NCBI RefSeq assembly: GCF_022539315.1
Contig: NC_066316.1
Span: 36,147,245-36,211,244, forward strand
Direction of reading: 5' to 3'
Length of the DNA stretch: 64,000 bases
From: Serinus canaria
Taxonomy: Eukaryota; Chordata; Aves; Passeriformes; Fringillidae
Part shown: positions 37,576 through 52,400 of the stretch, in pieces
Position numbering within the stretch: the first letter of the stretch is position 1
How the letters are laid out: each line of letters starts with the position of its first letter
Program-made: the position numbers and the translations under genes
The notes under the pieces: model-generated
What the model was told of the DNA's origin: nothing
Seen by the model: only the letters and a program-made list of their open reading frames with translations
The model's database searches: none

Positions 37576-40500
37576 TGAATAAGATTTAGCAACAATTCTT
37601 TATAGTTTTCTTGTGTACCAGACAAGTATTTTAAGAAAACTAAGGCTAATAGAAGGTGTTCCTATAGCTGCCTTTTCACTGGAGTTCTGTAGGGCAGTCT
37701 GAACCAAACCACATCTGTCCCACCCCACAGTGTAGCAGTCACAGTCTGCTGCTTGTTTCTACAATGGAACTATGAGCAAGTGTGAAGACAACTGGAATAG
37801 TTGCACAGTTGTTTTTAATAGCCTACATCTTAGGTTGTATCTTTTAAATTTCTCAGAAATAGTTCTATACTGCTGCTAGGATTTGCATTGTATTTCTCGT
37901 GATGTTTGTTTAGCTCAATGTTGTTTCTTGAAGTCAAGATTGCAGAGGAAGTGGCAACCACCGTGCATCAGCTTTAGGAGCAATAGGGTGAATAGAGATT
38001 AGAGAAAAAATAGTAATTTTTTAACTCAAATAGGAGAAATATTGCAGCAATACTCTAGAAGAAGGGTGATAAACAGTCTGATAAGACTCCTCTCTCTTTA
38101 CTTCGCCAAATTAAAGTTGAGTCACTACATGAAGTTATTTTTGTCTAAGGTGATTTTTCAGGTTTAATGATTTTCTGTTTTTCCCCATTGAATTATAATT
38201 TCGGGAGATAATCTTCCATAGCAATTATCTTAATTTTCAGTCACAGTAGTTACCTTGAAGACCAAAAGGGTATTATACCAGACCATGAAACAAGGCTTCA
38301 AACATTCTATCAGATTTTAAATTAAAGTACATGATTACGATTAAAATGTAAGCTTTTGCTAACAAAGCTTGTTACAGTGAAAGTAAAACTGTAAGACTTC
38401 AGTATTTCAAATTGAAGTTATGGTATAATTGGGGTCCTCTCATTTAGTTGCATGTACCATCTGTTTTACAAACTATATAACAAGTACCAGGTGTAGAAAA
38501 TGAGGTAGAAGAGTTTTAAAGCAAAAATATATTACAAGGAGTGGTTGGGTAGAATTTGTAATAATTTGGTTTTGTGTCATAGGAAAGCATGCTTTTTTTC
38601 TTCAAGAGTAAAGGGAAGCAGAAAGACTAATTTTTAAGGAAGTTAATTCAGCACAGATTGAAAAGCATAAGCTGATAGAAAAGTTGCTGACTGGAGCAAG
38701 CCAGCATGGGGTGGGGGTGTGTGTGAAGGGAAGGTTGTATACTTCTTGTTCACTTGATGCTTCTTCTGTTGGGCTAAGCTGAAAGTAGTGAGATGGCAGA
38801 AAACAGTTTAGAGAAATAAATGGCAGGGTAGTGTAGGTCATTTTGCAACAGTTTGAGTTTTTAAACATTTATTTATTTATTTTCTAATTTTTTTAGATTT
38901 TATATTTTTGTGTAGCACTGAAAAGAACCCAGGTGGCCAGGATGTTAATTACCATTAATTTGCCTAATTATCCTCAGAGCATATCCACAAAACACACTTT
39001 TTACAAAGCCAGTGGTCTCTGACATGTGATATACATCAGTCTGTTGCCTGTTTTCTGACACCCTTATGGAAATGAAGTGGAAGCAGTAATGATAAAAAGC
39101 TTTAGTGGTTGTAGCAATTGGAGTACATGCAAAAAAATGTGTGGGGTGAGGCATCTTTATGTTTAGGAAAAGCCAGCATGAAACAAGGTAATGGAGATGT
39201 TTAATAAAGATCTGAGTAGTAAATTAAAACCATTTGCATCCTCTATCAGCAATTTTAAAAGCCTCTGATTGAGGAGAATAAGCCGGATACCTGTTTATAA
39301 TGCTTTTGGCAGCAAACTGGTCTATCCTTGTCTTTAGGATGACCTGCAGTGGGGTTGCTTAAAGCATTTTTTGTTTGTTTGTTTTGGCTGTGGCAGAGCT
39401 AGGAATTTGTGTGGAAGGATTATTAATCAGCTCTGAGACTTGTTCAACATGTTTAATAGATGAAAAGGAACAAAACTCTTTTTCATCCAGAATGGCATTG
39501 TGGTAGATTGATAGCCAGTTGAAAAATACCATGATCTTGGAGTACAGGATGGGGAACCATGTGTTTGTGGTGCTGTTGTTGACTTCCTATATTCTGAGCT
39601 GCTTCAGAGTCTCTCTGAAAATGAGGATAATATCTGTCTGAGGTATGCTGCAGAGACAAATAGCTGTAACAGTTGAAGTATCAATTGAGGGTGCAACAAG
39701 TTGTATCTCATGTAGGCATTTCAGTGGGTGTCAATTAAATATACCTATGTACATGGAATTCAGTCCTGAAAAGTGTGTTCTCTCCCTGTTCCCCAGTATA
39801 TGAGTGTATCTTTTTGCTTTAACAGTAATTGTGGTGTATCATGTTCTATTTCATTAAAACTACTCCTAAGTTTGTTGTAGACATAAGATGGAGAAAGAAA
39901 CAATTAGACCATGGTACTGGCTCAATAGGATGATTGAATTGATCCTGTATTTTAGTATGGGTGAGCAGCTGTCACAATGTGGTTGTAGCACTGCTGCACT
40001 GTCAGCTGGCCTGAGATCACTCAGCTTGTGCCACAGCAACCTGCAGCTGACAAAGGCTGTCTCAAATAGTTTCATGACAGTACATGACAGTGCTTATGGA
40101 TGTTCTGCAACAGTGGCTGGCAGCAGATCATGCAAGCAAGGTGCAAGAGCTCTGCCAGGATGGTTTGCCATACCATTCTTGCTTGCCTCTCCTTACACAG
40201 CTACACTGGAAGTTCCCATGCTGTCCCCAGGTAAGTTAGATGTAGGAGAGTCAGATCGAGGAATATTCCCTTTAGAAAATCATCCTAATTTGCCTAGGTG
40301 ATTTAATTTTTTTTCCTCCTTCTTTCCTCCTGATTATATAAATGTTGACTAGACTTTTTTCATGTCTGTAGTTACCAATAAATTGTATTTCTTCTTACAG
40401 ATCCTTTGAAAATATATGGGCTTTTTGAAATTTTAAATGTGTTCATTGAAATGTGTCCCTAATGTCATAGATACTGCAAATAATGGATTTGAGCTTATCT

Positions 40501-43500
40501 CCCTTCTGAATTTAAAGTAATTGTGAGCTTTTATTAAAGTTTTTATAATCACTTTTGGAAATCTGGCAGTATTTCTCTAGTTTAAAATAGAAATCTGCAG
40601 TATTAAAACTTTCTTCCTCCTCACATTCCACAAGAATATTCTTCAGTCTGTCAACAAACCTTGTGCTTTGCCTGCACTCACAAATATAAAATTCATCTTC
40701 TTTCTTCTTCTATTACCATCAAGGCCAAGTTTCCATTCAACATTCAGAGGAAAGTGGATTGGATGCCCACTCTTTGAAGGGTATTTTTATGCATCACAAA
40801 GTCATTGAAGTCAGAGTTTCATCATGTAAATAAATAGGATGTGGTGAAGTGTTGCTCCTAGTCAAGATGGAAATGGTGAAGTGCTAACCTACTGCTTTGT
40901 CAACATCTATTCAGGGTTGTGGGTGAAAATTACTTTGCTTGTTTGGGTCTTCAGTCTGGGAAGATAGTAAAGAAGGGTGCACATGTTGTCTGTGACATCA
41001 GTGTTTTCTGCTATGCAGAAATTATGTAGACTAAGTAATGCTGACATGTTTCTCATTTTGTAGTAATTTCAGCCTTTAAGCTCATTCTCAAATTAAAATA
41101 TCAGCATTTTAAACAGCAGCTTGCACGGTGCGCATTTGTGCTGTCTAATCTTCTGGAAGAATCATGTTTGCTTTTGTACTTTATGAGTAAAATTCTATGA
41201 CCTGACTGATGGTGAGAAGCTGTTGCAATAGCATAGAATTGCTAGTTTTACTTTTAAACTTGCTCTGTTTTTTGTCAGAGCATCTCTTGGTGCTTTTTGG
41301 GGACAAGCATACAGGTATTTCTAGAAATTTAAGTAGATGTGCCTATGTGTGAGAAACGGAGGCAATGAGAGGCTGGTGAGTTCCTACTAATTTTTGTAGT
41401 TCATAATATTCTATATTAATTATTTTGCCAGCATTAGCCTGTACACATCGGGGAAGAGGGGAGTTGTGAATATATGTCACTATATGGTTTTAATCATGCT
41501 GATACCCCTTGGACTGGAGTTCTGTTTTCAGGGTGCAATTTGAGGAGATTTCTCTGGACTCCATTTTTGCATTGCTGTGGTGGAGGGCAGGAGTGGTGCA
41601 TAAGCAGAAATAAGATGAAGCTTGTTACATCCAGCTTGTTAGATCAAACAAGCACATAATAACAGTAATTTGTATTTATCTGTTGCTTTCTCCTGAACTG
41701 TTTTACTCCAAAGTTCTCACAGTCAGCTTTCCAAGATGTGAAGGTAGGAGTGTGTAACATGCTGTCATTCAATGGCAATTGATATTTACTTGAGCTAGGA
41801 TTAAGTAGGGAATGCTTGATTGTCTGATGATAATTCTGTAATTAATATTCTTAGTGATTAGAAGTCTCATTGGGTCTCATGAAATGATTTTTTACATGTA
41901 GCAATATGAATTAAGGGGTGTATTTGCAGCTTGGCAAATTTTCTCCTGGTGTCTCATCTTTCCAGTGGGTAGCTGTTTTACATCTTCTGCCATTTCAGTG
42001 GGGAGCTGTTAGTTGTCTTAGTTCTTTATGGCAGAAAAACACCCTTTTAGACCAACAAAGTTTGACTACTTGTTGTGGTGCTACTACTTGCAAATAGAAG
42101 CTCTGAGTCCCACTTTTTAGAATCAAAATTGCACCGAGAATTTGGAGTACCTTCAAAAGGGAAGGCAGGTGACTCTTCTAACTCATGACGGCAAATGATG
42201 TGGATTAAATACAGCTAATGATCAATTGTGGAATTTAGAATAGTGAGGTAAAGTGACTGATTTATTGTTCCAAGTAAAGCTGAGTTCTTAGGAAAAAAGA
42301 TACGATAAAAGATCTGGCCATGGAATCCTCCAGTGTTCACTTGTTCTTTTTGAAAATGAACTAGCTTTTTTTAAATAGTCAATTTTGCTTTCCTTTCACT
42401 AACACCGATTTTATAACTGCATCTGTGTGAAAGAAAATCAAGAGATTTTATATCCAGAATTATATAGATTAGCCTGAAAGATTTTTAAGGCTGAAAGATA
42501 ATTTTGCATAGTGATGGTGATGTACTTTTGTGGTCCAGACTGCAGATCTGTATGGGGATCATGTGTATATATATGCTGTTTGACTCGGGTGTCCATTCTG
42601 ACCCTGTGACCTTGTGTTTAGCCTTGTGTGTTGAGATTCGAGTAGATTGAGAGTCCCATCATTAATTTAATGGAGTTTGGGACAGGGTGTCAATGTACTT
42701 ATTGCTTCTTAAAACCAAACAGGGAAAAAAAAATTGAATTTTTCCCACACTGATTCGTTGCCAGAAGCTGCCTGCATCCACTCACGTGTCGTTCTGTCTT
42801 GGTAAATCAATCTGCCTCCACATATCCATTTTAGCTCTTCTGTGTTCTGGGAGATGTTGTGTTGGAATAATGATCAGCACAATCTATGTTCAGTGTGAAA
42901 AGTACACCATGGAATGATAACACTAACAGCATTGCACATGCTGTTTTGCTATAGGTTAGGAAGAATTAATTAGCACTGCTATTATTAAAGTGTTACTAAT
43001 TAATGTTGCACTGTAGTCATATGCTGTAAAAAGTTTTCAATAATCTGTTCAATAAGCTGTTTCACATATGTAACAGACATATGTTGTTATGCAAAAGAAA
43101 GGTAACTGAAATCAGAATTGCCTGGGGTTTTATTAATGTAGATGCATTTTCTAGGGAAAATGAAACTGAAGTCTTCTAGATCACACAAGACTTCTGCACA
43201 TGTAAGTTCTACAGAAGGGGACATGAGAGTCTATGATCTTTGAAACCCTGAGAGACCTTTAATGAAGCTTGACTTTATGCCTGAATACTCTGAAATCAGT
43301 TTGAAAATATTATTGATGTGTTTATTATAAGTTAAGACACTCAGCATCATAAAGGAATGCTGGAGTACTTTGGAAGTTAGGATGAAAACTACTTTAGAAG
43401 TATTTCCCAAGAAAACACTTTTCTTTGATGCTTCCATATGGCTGTGGCAAATGTTTCTACTCCTTTATTTAAACTGGCAGGGAACCTGTAATTAAAGTAT

Positions 43501-46500
43501 AGAAAGATACACTGGAAAAAAAAAATCATGTCTTTACTTTGAGAATTCAGCTGGATTTCCTAGCTTGAGGGATATTTTTATTTGTAGAAAAGTAAGACAT
43601 GCTTGGAAATGCAGAAGGCTGCTTTGAAGCTCTCTTGAGACATCTGTCCTTGATTAGCTGCTTGAACCCGTGATGTTGTGTGTGTGTGCCTTGTTGCCAG
43701 GGAAGCCATCACTGATAGCTTCTTTTGAGAAAGGAAAAGCAGCAGATGAAAATGTACTCATTTGCTGCTTCATTCTGAGGCTGAAACATTCCCCAAATTA
43801 ACTCTTGAACATTTCAGTTTTTGAGGGCTTTGTGGTTCTATGACTGAATAATTGGGAAATAAGTTTGAAGGTTTATATGCAAAAGCAGAAAGGATAGAAA
43901 GTACATTCTAAATTAAAAATGTTGAGCTGTGGTTCATTGATTCACAGATATCATGTGATTTAAAAGATACCCTTTAAACAGCATTTGATTGTGCTATTAA
44001 TTATTTCTATTAATGGACTTCACCCAGGAAAACTTACTTCATATGTATTCCTAGTAGTTGGTGAGTTAAAAGAAGCAATTACTTTTATATCTTCCAATGT
44101 GTGACAAATCCCTTGTCTGATGTCTAGTAGTTTAAGCTTCAACATCTGTTGCCAGCAGCCTACCTGTCTAACCTAAACAGCTTTTGGATTGCACCAAAAT
44201 AATTTGAATGAAATTGTTTTAATAAATGAGTGCTTTTGTGAATTTCTGGAACTCCCTCAGTTATGAGGAACTGTCAGTGTCTGAACTGAAAAAGATTGTT
44301 AGATTTAAATACAAATAAGAATCTTTATTTTTTACTTATTTCCAAGCAAATGGTGAATTTAAATTTTAATGTCAGTGACAGTGAAATAAATAATTCTTTT
44401 GAAGTAATTTTGATAGTTTTGCAGCATTTTTCTTCCACACATGTAGAGCCAAGGCTAGGTGTGTTTATTACAGAGGTATTCCTGAGGACTTCAAACCAAT
44501 GTTGGTTTTTTTCCCTAACTGAAATGCACTGTCTTCTTCACAGAAAAGGAGAACCATTGTGATACTTAAAACTTCATGAACAGCTTTAGTATTGCTGTTG
44601 TTTTAGGAAAGGTCTGTCCTTCTCTTGGGATCTGAATGACTTTCTCACTGGTCTGTTGGAATGGGCCTGGTAATGCCACACTTGCAGAACTGCATCCTCT
44701 GGAAATTTCTGGCTGCAGGAGAGCATTGTTGCTAGCAGAACATGTCGGTAGGCAGGAGCATCTCCTACAGGCTAGGGAGATTTCAAGAGAGCAGAAGAGG
44801 CAATCCAAAGGTCATTTGAACAGGTATTTTTTTTTTTTAATATGATGCAAAATAAAATAAGACATTTCACTGCAGTGTTTATTTTCTCTTCTTGCAGTGT
44901 TACTGGATTAACAGATCCATAATGTAAACAATATTAGTGTTATTTGTAACTGCTGTCTGTGTTTTGGATAGTGCTACTCTGTGTGTGTCAAGAAACCAGT
45001 GACTGGAGATAGATAAAACAAGATTATAAGTTATAATCAATTTATTTTAAGTGTGATTTGCTATCACCCTGCTGCTTTGTGAAGACAGTAGTTGTATTCA
45101 CACATGACATAATGTTGAAATTTTCAGCAAAATCCTTCATGAATTTTATGGTTGCAGTGGAGTTATTTCTGCCCTTTAAAAGTATGTTACAGATGTGATA
45201 TAAGATTTCATGGGACTCTTTTTTCTTATAATTGAAAAAGTGAAATTGCCTTTGGTGGAAGCTGAGTAGAAAACAGGAAATGCTGATCATGTGTGACATG
45301 ATCTGGGATGAAATTGCTCGAGTTTTTATTCCTTTTGGCATTTATCTGAAATTTCCTTTTTTAAGCTTTAGAAAACACAGGGAAGAATAATCTCAATGCA
45401 TCCTTATTATAACTGGTATTTCTGTGTAGGCTCAGCTTTGTTAGGAAAACTATTTGTGACTGCTGGGTAATTATAGGGTTGGGATTGCCCTTGGAAAGCC
45501 AGATGCAGTAGGTTACTGTGCATGAATTAAAAGCTGCCAGACTTTTTTGGCTTTCTTTACAGGGATGTTGTTGTTGATAATGTTTTTTTTGTTTTGTTTT
45601 TGACTAAACAACTAAACACAATCCATTTTGATAGACTAGTTTTCAAACTCATTTGTCTCTATTAAAAAGGGGCCAGATTAAGCTTTTGCAGGCCAATTTG
45701 GACTGTTTAGAATAACATGACTGGTGTTAAAATGTAGTCTTCAGAAACAGCTTTGTTAATGGAGGCTCCGTTGGTTTCTGTTCTCTTACTAAACCAGTCT
45801 GAAAAGTGTAGTACTAGTCCACATCAAAGCTCTGGTTTGTCTAACAGCCTGTTACCATCAAATAAATTAAGCTGAACTAGGTCATTATATTGTGATCTAA
45901 TCATATTAATGCAATTATTGGCTTTTTTTTTAAATAGTATTATAATTTAAAAGATTGGTATTTCCTGAACCTTGAACCTGAAAAAAACAAGCTATTGTAT
46001 GTTTGACTCAACCCATTTTTTTCCCTTTCTATTTAAATACAGAAAATAGTAACTCTTCTTAAAGTGAGAGTAGAAAACCAAGAAACTGTGTTACCTGCCT
46101 AGAGGAAAGAAGCAAGAAAGGCAGGAGTAAAGGGTTGGGTGGTGTTTTCCTATTCTCCCAGTTAGCTGCAGGTTGGGAGATATCAGATCAATGAAAAAAG
46201 GGCCAGTGTTCCAGTTTCATTTTATGCAGCATTTCATAGTAAACAAGCTTTGGATCTGATGGCAAATGGTTTAATGAATGGTTTTTAATGAAGCCCTTTT
46301 AAAAGGGATTCAAACATCTAGTGTTTTCAATTTTGAGATTATTACAGGTTTTGTTGATATACCAAGCAGACAAAGAGATATATGAGATTCTGATCTATGT
46401 TCTGTGATGCTATAGAACATTTTTACTAAAATTAAATTAAAAATATTTTGCATTGGCATGGTACAGAATAAATGGCAACTTATTCTTGAGACTGAGCCCT

Positions 46501-48092
46501 GATCCTCCCTTTCCCTGTTGTAGATAGGAAGATACAGGAAAAGCCAGAGGGGAGTGAGGGGAGAGAGAGAGAAGGAAATGAAAAGGACAAGTAAAGGTTT
46601 TCATTTAGTGATTTTTATTTATTTTTGGTCCATATGCATTGGATCCAAGATGCTGGGTAGCTACAGACAAGTTCTGAGTTGGCAGGTTTGCCTTGACAGC
46701 TGTTACCTTGGACTTTGGAATATTCTCCCTCATCAGTGGTACCATCTGGCTGCTCTGACATGATATTTCTACTTCATCAGTCTTTGGTAAGTTGGGTGGA
46801 GCTGCGGGAGCCGTTTCATCCTGTGATTCTAGTGCTGTGTTGCTGTAGGAGTGTTATCTGTAAGAAGTCAGAGATCAAAAGGTAAGGCCTGAGGGGAGAA
46901 GGTGACATCAGATTTGTCATGTCTTAGACTGGTGTGACTGCTGGTCTGCTGATTTGAAAAACAAGTCACTGTCAGTTTTAAAATGAGTACAGCCTGTGGC
47001 TCAGGAAATTCCTAAAGCAGAGGTAGGTGGGTGCTGGGATGGATATATTGGTAGAAAGGTCCCTCTCTCTCTGTGTATTTACTACCCATTTTCACAAAGA
47101 ATCTGGTGTGGGCTGTTCTGAAACATGTTATTGTGCTTGCACATCCACAATTATTTAGACCTGCAATAGCTGTCCTTAAATGATGACTTGTTAATCCTGT
47201 TTATCAAAAGTAACCTGATCATCTGTGAGCCTGCCACTGGAATTCCCCATGTCAACTCACATTCATAAAAATAAGAATTAAAACTCCCTAACAGAGGAAA
47301 ATTAAATCTTGTGTGTTTCAAACACATAAAAATCTTTTAAATAGATAGTGGTATTAAACAGCATGGATATAAAATGGTGTATGGAATTATAGCAATCACT
47401 GAATCTTAAACTGTATAATGCACACTTGTCATTTTTCTATGTTTCTTTGCTTTCTCCATACCACGTGAAAATCATTTAACTAGTAAATTCAGATAGCTTT
47501 GCTGATTGCAGTGGAGAGCATTGGGAACTGCAGCTCTATACTTTCCAGAAACAAACTGTAATGGTTGCTAGCAAGGAGGCAATAGCGATTAATGACGTGG
47601 GTTTTATGGTCAATAGGTGGAAATTATCTGCATTTGATTTTTATGTGGGAAAGTGAACAAGTAAATGATTTTTGTCTTTTCACAGGAATCATGTACATGC
47701 CTGCTACAAAAAGCAGGTCTTTAGATGAGAATATAGAGCTGTTGGTTAAAATATTAGTAGTTATATTTATAAACAAGTGAATAATACCTAGCACTAGTCT
47801 GTATTTTTGCTGGTTTTTTAGTGTATTTAGTATAAAAAATGTGTTGTGGGAGTTTGTTTGTTTAGGGGTTTTTTGGTTATTTTTAATATTTGCTTTATTT
47901 TAATGCCACAGTATCTTTTTCTCACCATAAAGATAATCAATCAATAAATACAATGAAAGGTTCAGCATGCATCAGTTATTTTCCACTTTGTCCTGATGAT
48001 AATGTCACTATCAAATATGAAATATTCTCAATAAAGACGATATATAGGTGAAAATCAAATCTTACCAAGTGAGTCTTAGCTGATTTAGTCTG

Positions 48093-48395
48093 TAGAAAAG
48101 GTGGCACAGGGGGGATCTGAGTGGCATGTCAGTCTCTTCCAAGTAAGAAGTGGTAGGACAAGAGGAAACAGCCTCATGTGAAGGAAGGGTTAGGTTGTAT
48201 ATTAGGAATTTTCTTTTGTGGAAAGAATTGTCAAGCATTAGAACAGGCTGCCTGGTGCTGGAGTCCCCATCTAGGGGGTGTTTAAACTATGTGTAAATGT
48301 GGCACTTAAAGACTTGGCAGTGCTAGGTTAATGGTAGGACTTGATTTTCCATGTCTTTTCCAGCCTAAATGGTTCTGTGACTCTATGACCTTATT
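48093..48395 (+). mobile_element. CR1 LINE 3' end, sense orientation
   Basis: This is a degraded copy of the CR1 3' region. Landmarks in order are GGTAGGACAAGAGG, a TATTAGGAATTTTCTTTTGTGGAAAG stretch equivalent to the usual TTAGGAAGAAATTCTTTACTGTGAG segment, AGAACAGGCTGCC, a GGAGTCCCCATCT...GTGTTTAA segment, and the terminal TTTTCCAGCCTAAATGGTTCTGTGACTCTATGA. The reverse-transcriptase part is almost entirely missing, so this is a short 5'-truncated insertion and not functional. Confidence 0.9.
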
Positions 48396-49407
48396 GAAAA
48401 TAGATCCTTGATAAACTATTTATAGGGTTTTATTGGTGAGTTTACATGTTTGGTGGAGAAGGATAATATTGCTATTAAACCAAGTTTTATCTTTTTGGTC
48501 ATGTAAATGAAGAAAAAATATATCATATGCTAACTAAGAGCCTTGTGCAATTTTACAGTTATCACACCATTCATTGAAAATGAGAATATTCCCTGTACCT
48601 GCTTTTTGATGTCTGACTCACGGGGGTAGATTCTTGACCTTGTGCTCTTCAATACTTTAGTGAAAGTCTTTGCAGGCAGTGATGACTTCATTCATTTGCC
48701 TAAGCACTAACAAAAGACTAGGCTAAACTACAGCAGTTTGGTAAGACATTGGGATGAACATAAACTTTTTATTTCAGTACAGACCATATTTATTGCATTG
48801 TATTGTTACCCTGTGTATCGCATCTTCACTTGGCCAAAACCATGTATTCTTGCTGTAAGAGAAATTGTTTATAGATGCAGAGTGACAAACTTCTGGGGAT
48901 TTTTAAGAGTCAAGACTAAAGTCTTGTTATTCTAGTTCTGTGATGAAAGAGAGTTGAGCTCTTTTATTTAAAAGTTGAATAAAACAAAAGGAATTACTTG
49001 AACTAATCAGTGTGTGGAAAACATTGTCTTCTGTTTTAAAAGCTAGTATGGCAGACAGTATTTTTCTCCCTCCATCCAACAGATTACCAGTACTGTGTCT
49101 TACTAGAGTTGATTTCATTATGCTTGGATGAATTTTCATGTGACTGAGTTTGACAATGCTTTTGTTACTTTTCTCTATAAAAAAGACGTAGAGGTCAGAA
49201 GCTGTATGCTACTCTCTCTGAAGCTGAGGTTTTAACTTACTAGCTTCTTCAGAAATATTTGGGAATGTTGTCCTCTCTTGATAATTCTTTACCAAAATGT
49301 CACAGCAGAAGTAGCTGGGACGCACTCCTTAAATTGTTCTCTAGGATTTAAAGATTTTAGTTAAGGTACTGGTAAAAGGCTGGCTACTGATGAGAAGAAA
49401 GGTGGTT

Positions 49408-49424
49408 TGTGTGTGTGTGTGTGT
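49408..49424. repeat. Short (TG)n tract
   Basis: About eight TG dinucleotides in a row; a minor simple repeat. Confidence 0.75.
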
Positions 49425-52400
49425 ACTTGTTTCCAGCTTTCACTGCATCATGGCATGTATTCCTGGAGGAAGAGTAGGAGGTAGTGGTCTCATACAGTGG
49501 GGAACTGCAAAAAAATATTTCTGTGGGGTTTATAGTCATAGAAATACAATGGATGGTCTTGATCTAGACATTTTTTGTTTTACAATGATGGAACATTTTA
49601 AAAATAAGGTTTTCCCCCATGCACAATTTCATTTTACCCCTTCAGATAAGACTAGTTTGTTAGTTACTTGCGTGACGAGATAAGAATGTTGTCTCTACAA
49701 TGTTTTATTTGGAATGGAGTCAAATCTTCTCTTCCCGTAAGTGAAAACAGCTAAATTGCTTCCAAATCTTTAAGTAACTCATTTTCCAGTTATTGTGGTA
49801 GCAAGTCTTGGATTTGTGAAAATGTAAGCCTTTTGTATTAGGAAGTCACGAAAGGGATTGATAAATGGATATTCAATAATTATACAAAAGCTTGTTTAAA
49901 ACTTGCAAATCTTGGCCTCAGAGAAAGAAGTAAATATGCAGAATTTCTCAGTAGACTTGAGACTGTCAGAGGGAGATACAGCAAGTTCAAAAAATACAGT
50001 ATCCTCATTTTTTTGTGGCTTACTGACAAAATTAATGCTGAGGTCATATTTGGAGATAAGTTATCTTTTGATATTCTTTCTGATAATCAAAGAAAATTCT
50101 TTGTGTTATCATAAATCTATGTCTTTGTTGTAATTTTATGCAGGTGATTTTAAAAAGTAGATTTTTGACCTGATAGAAATGGAAATGTTTCTTAAAAATG
50201 AGAAAGAAACTTAAATGAGGAATATATGGGACTATTCTCTTTAAAATCTAACAGGCAAAAATTGTGGACGCCTCTTGAAAAATAAGCTACATCTTCATGT
50301 CACATCCCAAGGCAAATCTTGACCTGCTCACTCAATGATGCTTAAATAATTTTCATAATTAAGTCCTGCAGCCAGTATTCTCCATGTGAGGAGAAAAACT
50401 GCAAGCTTGGTCTGTTAAAGTTGGCAGGCTTTGCCTTCTGCTGAGGAGTGAGCTCTGGAATCAAGGATTTTTCATAGAAAGAAAACACATGATAATTTAT
50501 GCATTTTCTTCAAATATTATTAAGTAGAGTGTTAGCTGGATGTTTGCTGGTAAACAAATGGTGCCCTGTGTAGAACTGTAAACAGTAATTGCCATCTGAG
50601 AAACAATCTATAGCTAGAGGCCAATCTACAGGCAAGCTGTATTATTTTCTCAGCATATAGAAAAGTTAAACAAGCAGCTGTTTTCTGCACTGCCTTCAGG
50701 TTTTAGCTGGCTTTGTGTGGTCTGGCTGGATTATGTTACAGTAATACAGATATGACAGCCTTTAGTAAACGTAGCAATGAGCATAACTGGAACTGTCTTT
50801 TCTTGCATATTTCTTTATAGGAAGAGAAGAGACAAAAAAGTAGTGCTTACTTATGACTCTCCTTTTGAATAGGAGTTTGTCAAGAATTAATGAGACCCTG
50901 AGGTGTGATCTTGTATGAAAAGAAATGTAGTTTATTTCTTCCCCAGAACAGTTGTGCACACTTTCATCACTTGATTGAGACTTAGGCTTTTTCTGGGGAT
51001 TTCTCTTTAAAATGTACTTGTGAGTTTTTGTAAAAGACCAACCATGTATTTACTCCAAGAAGGGGAAGAGTTTCCTTCTGTCCTGTTAGAAATCCATTTC
51101 ACCAGCTCAGTAATAGGACCAGTATTCCCTGTGTTGTTTTCACCTGGCAACTGCACCTACTAAGTTTGCTTTCACAGAAGCCATGGCACTGTGTCTTGAT
51201 TGCTCTACCTCAGAGCAAAGCTCCATGCTCTTACTGCTATAGTTTTGTTAGCACTGACAAGCCAAAGTATTGAAGAAATCCCCTACTGTTCTGATTGATT
51301 TCCACAATTTTCTGGCCTTAGCTGAGTTTTGCCTCAGCAGCAGTAACCATCTGCATCTGGTCCAGCTTTGGCTGCATTCATGCAGGGGTCAGTAGCTCCA
51401 GTGAAAGATGCATGTCTGATTCATGTGGCTCAAGACTGAAGAAATGATTGCAACCCTCAGTTCTTCCACAAGTCAGTCTGATAGAACAAAGGATTATATG
51501 ATGTCAGTGTAATTAAACTGTGCCTGACCAAAATTCCTTTCAAACATGCCACTTATGTCTTTTATTGAACTGAAGAGTGGCCAAAAAATTTTTGCACTGT
51601 CCTTATGGGGTTGAGGTCTGCAGTTTTCTGTAGCTAGCTTGTGGGAATTTCCAAGAGCAAATACACTGACCCTCTGCTGGAAATTGTTTATATATCAACA
51701 GTTTTTTCTTTTATGATTTCCACTATTTAATGTTTATTTTAAAGGGTTGGTGTGCTGTATGGATGCAGGTCAATTCAGCTTCTTCTGAATCAGTGATTGC
51801 AAATGCTCCCATATTGGTATTCTTCCTTAAGTGTGTCAGATCTCCATAAGACATGGCTGGTTTGGTTTGTATTATGAATGTATGTTTTGTGCATTTTTTG
51901 GCGACATATTAGGGAATTTTGCTTTTTTTGCCCCTTAAACTAGAGGGGGTAACCTCTCCCTGCCTCAGATTTTTTTGGAGAAAGAGAGCTCTAATAAATT
52001 ATGTTTTAGGAGGTAGGGTGTGAAGAATTGTGACTGCTTAAAATGTAGTCAGAAATCACAAAACAAGAACTGGAGGACAAAAATGCTTAATATGCCAGTT
52101 TATCCTCAGCCAGTTGCTGTGAGATTTAGCCAAGTATTTCAAGATTTGAGTTACGACAAGGTTCTATGGGTTATGACATGCTTACTAATGATTTTTTATG
52201 CACTGTTTGATTATAGAGATGAAATTTGATGCTGAAAATGGGAAATACTGAGCTAGCCTTACCACTGTGAGATACCATTCCTTTAGACCAAGGCAGAGTA
52301 GAGTGCTGGCTGGACTTCATTGTAGATCCAGGTACCTCAAACATTTAATGAAAGAGCAATTCCAGCTATTTCCTACCCTTTAACTACTAGTTTCAACACT

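Noticed and set aside
45022..45038. Inverted repeat GATTATAA-G-TTATAATC
   Set aside because: Eight-base AT-rich arms are expected by chance in DNA of this composition.
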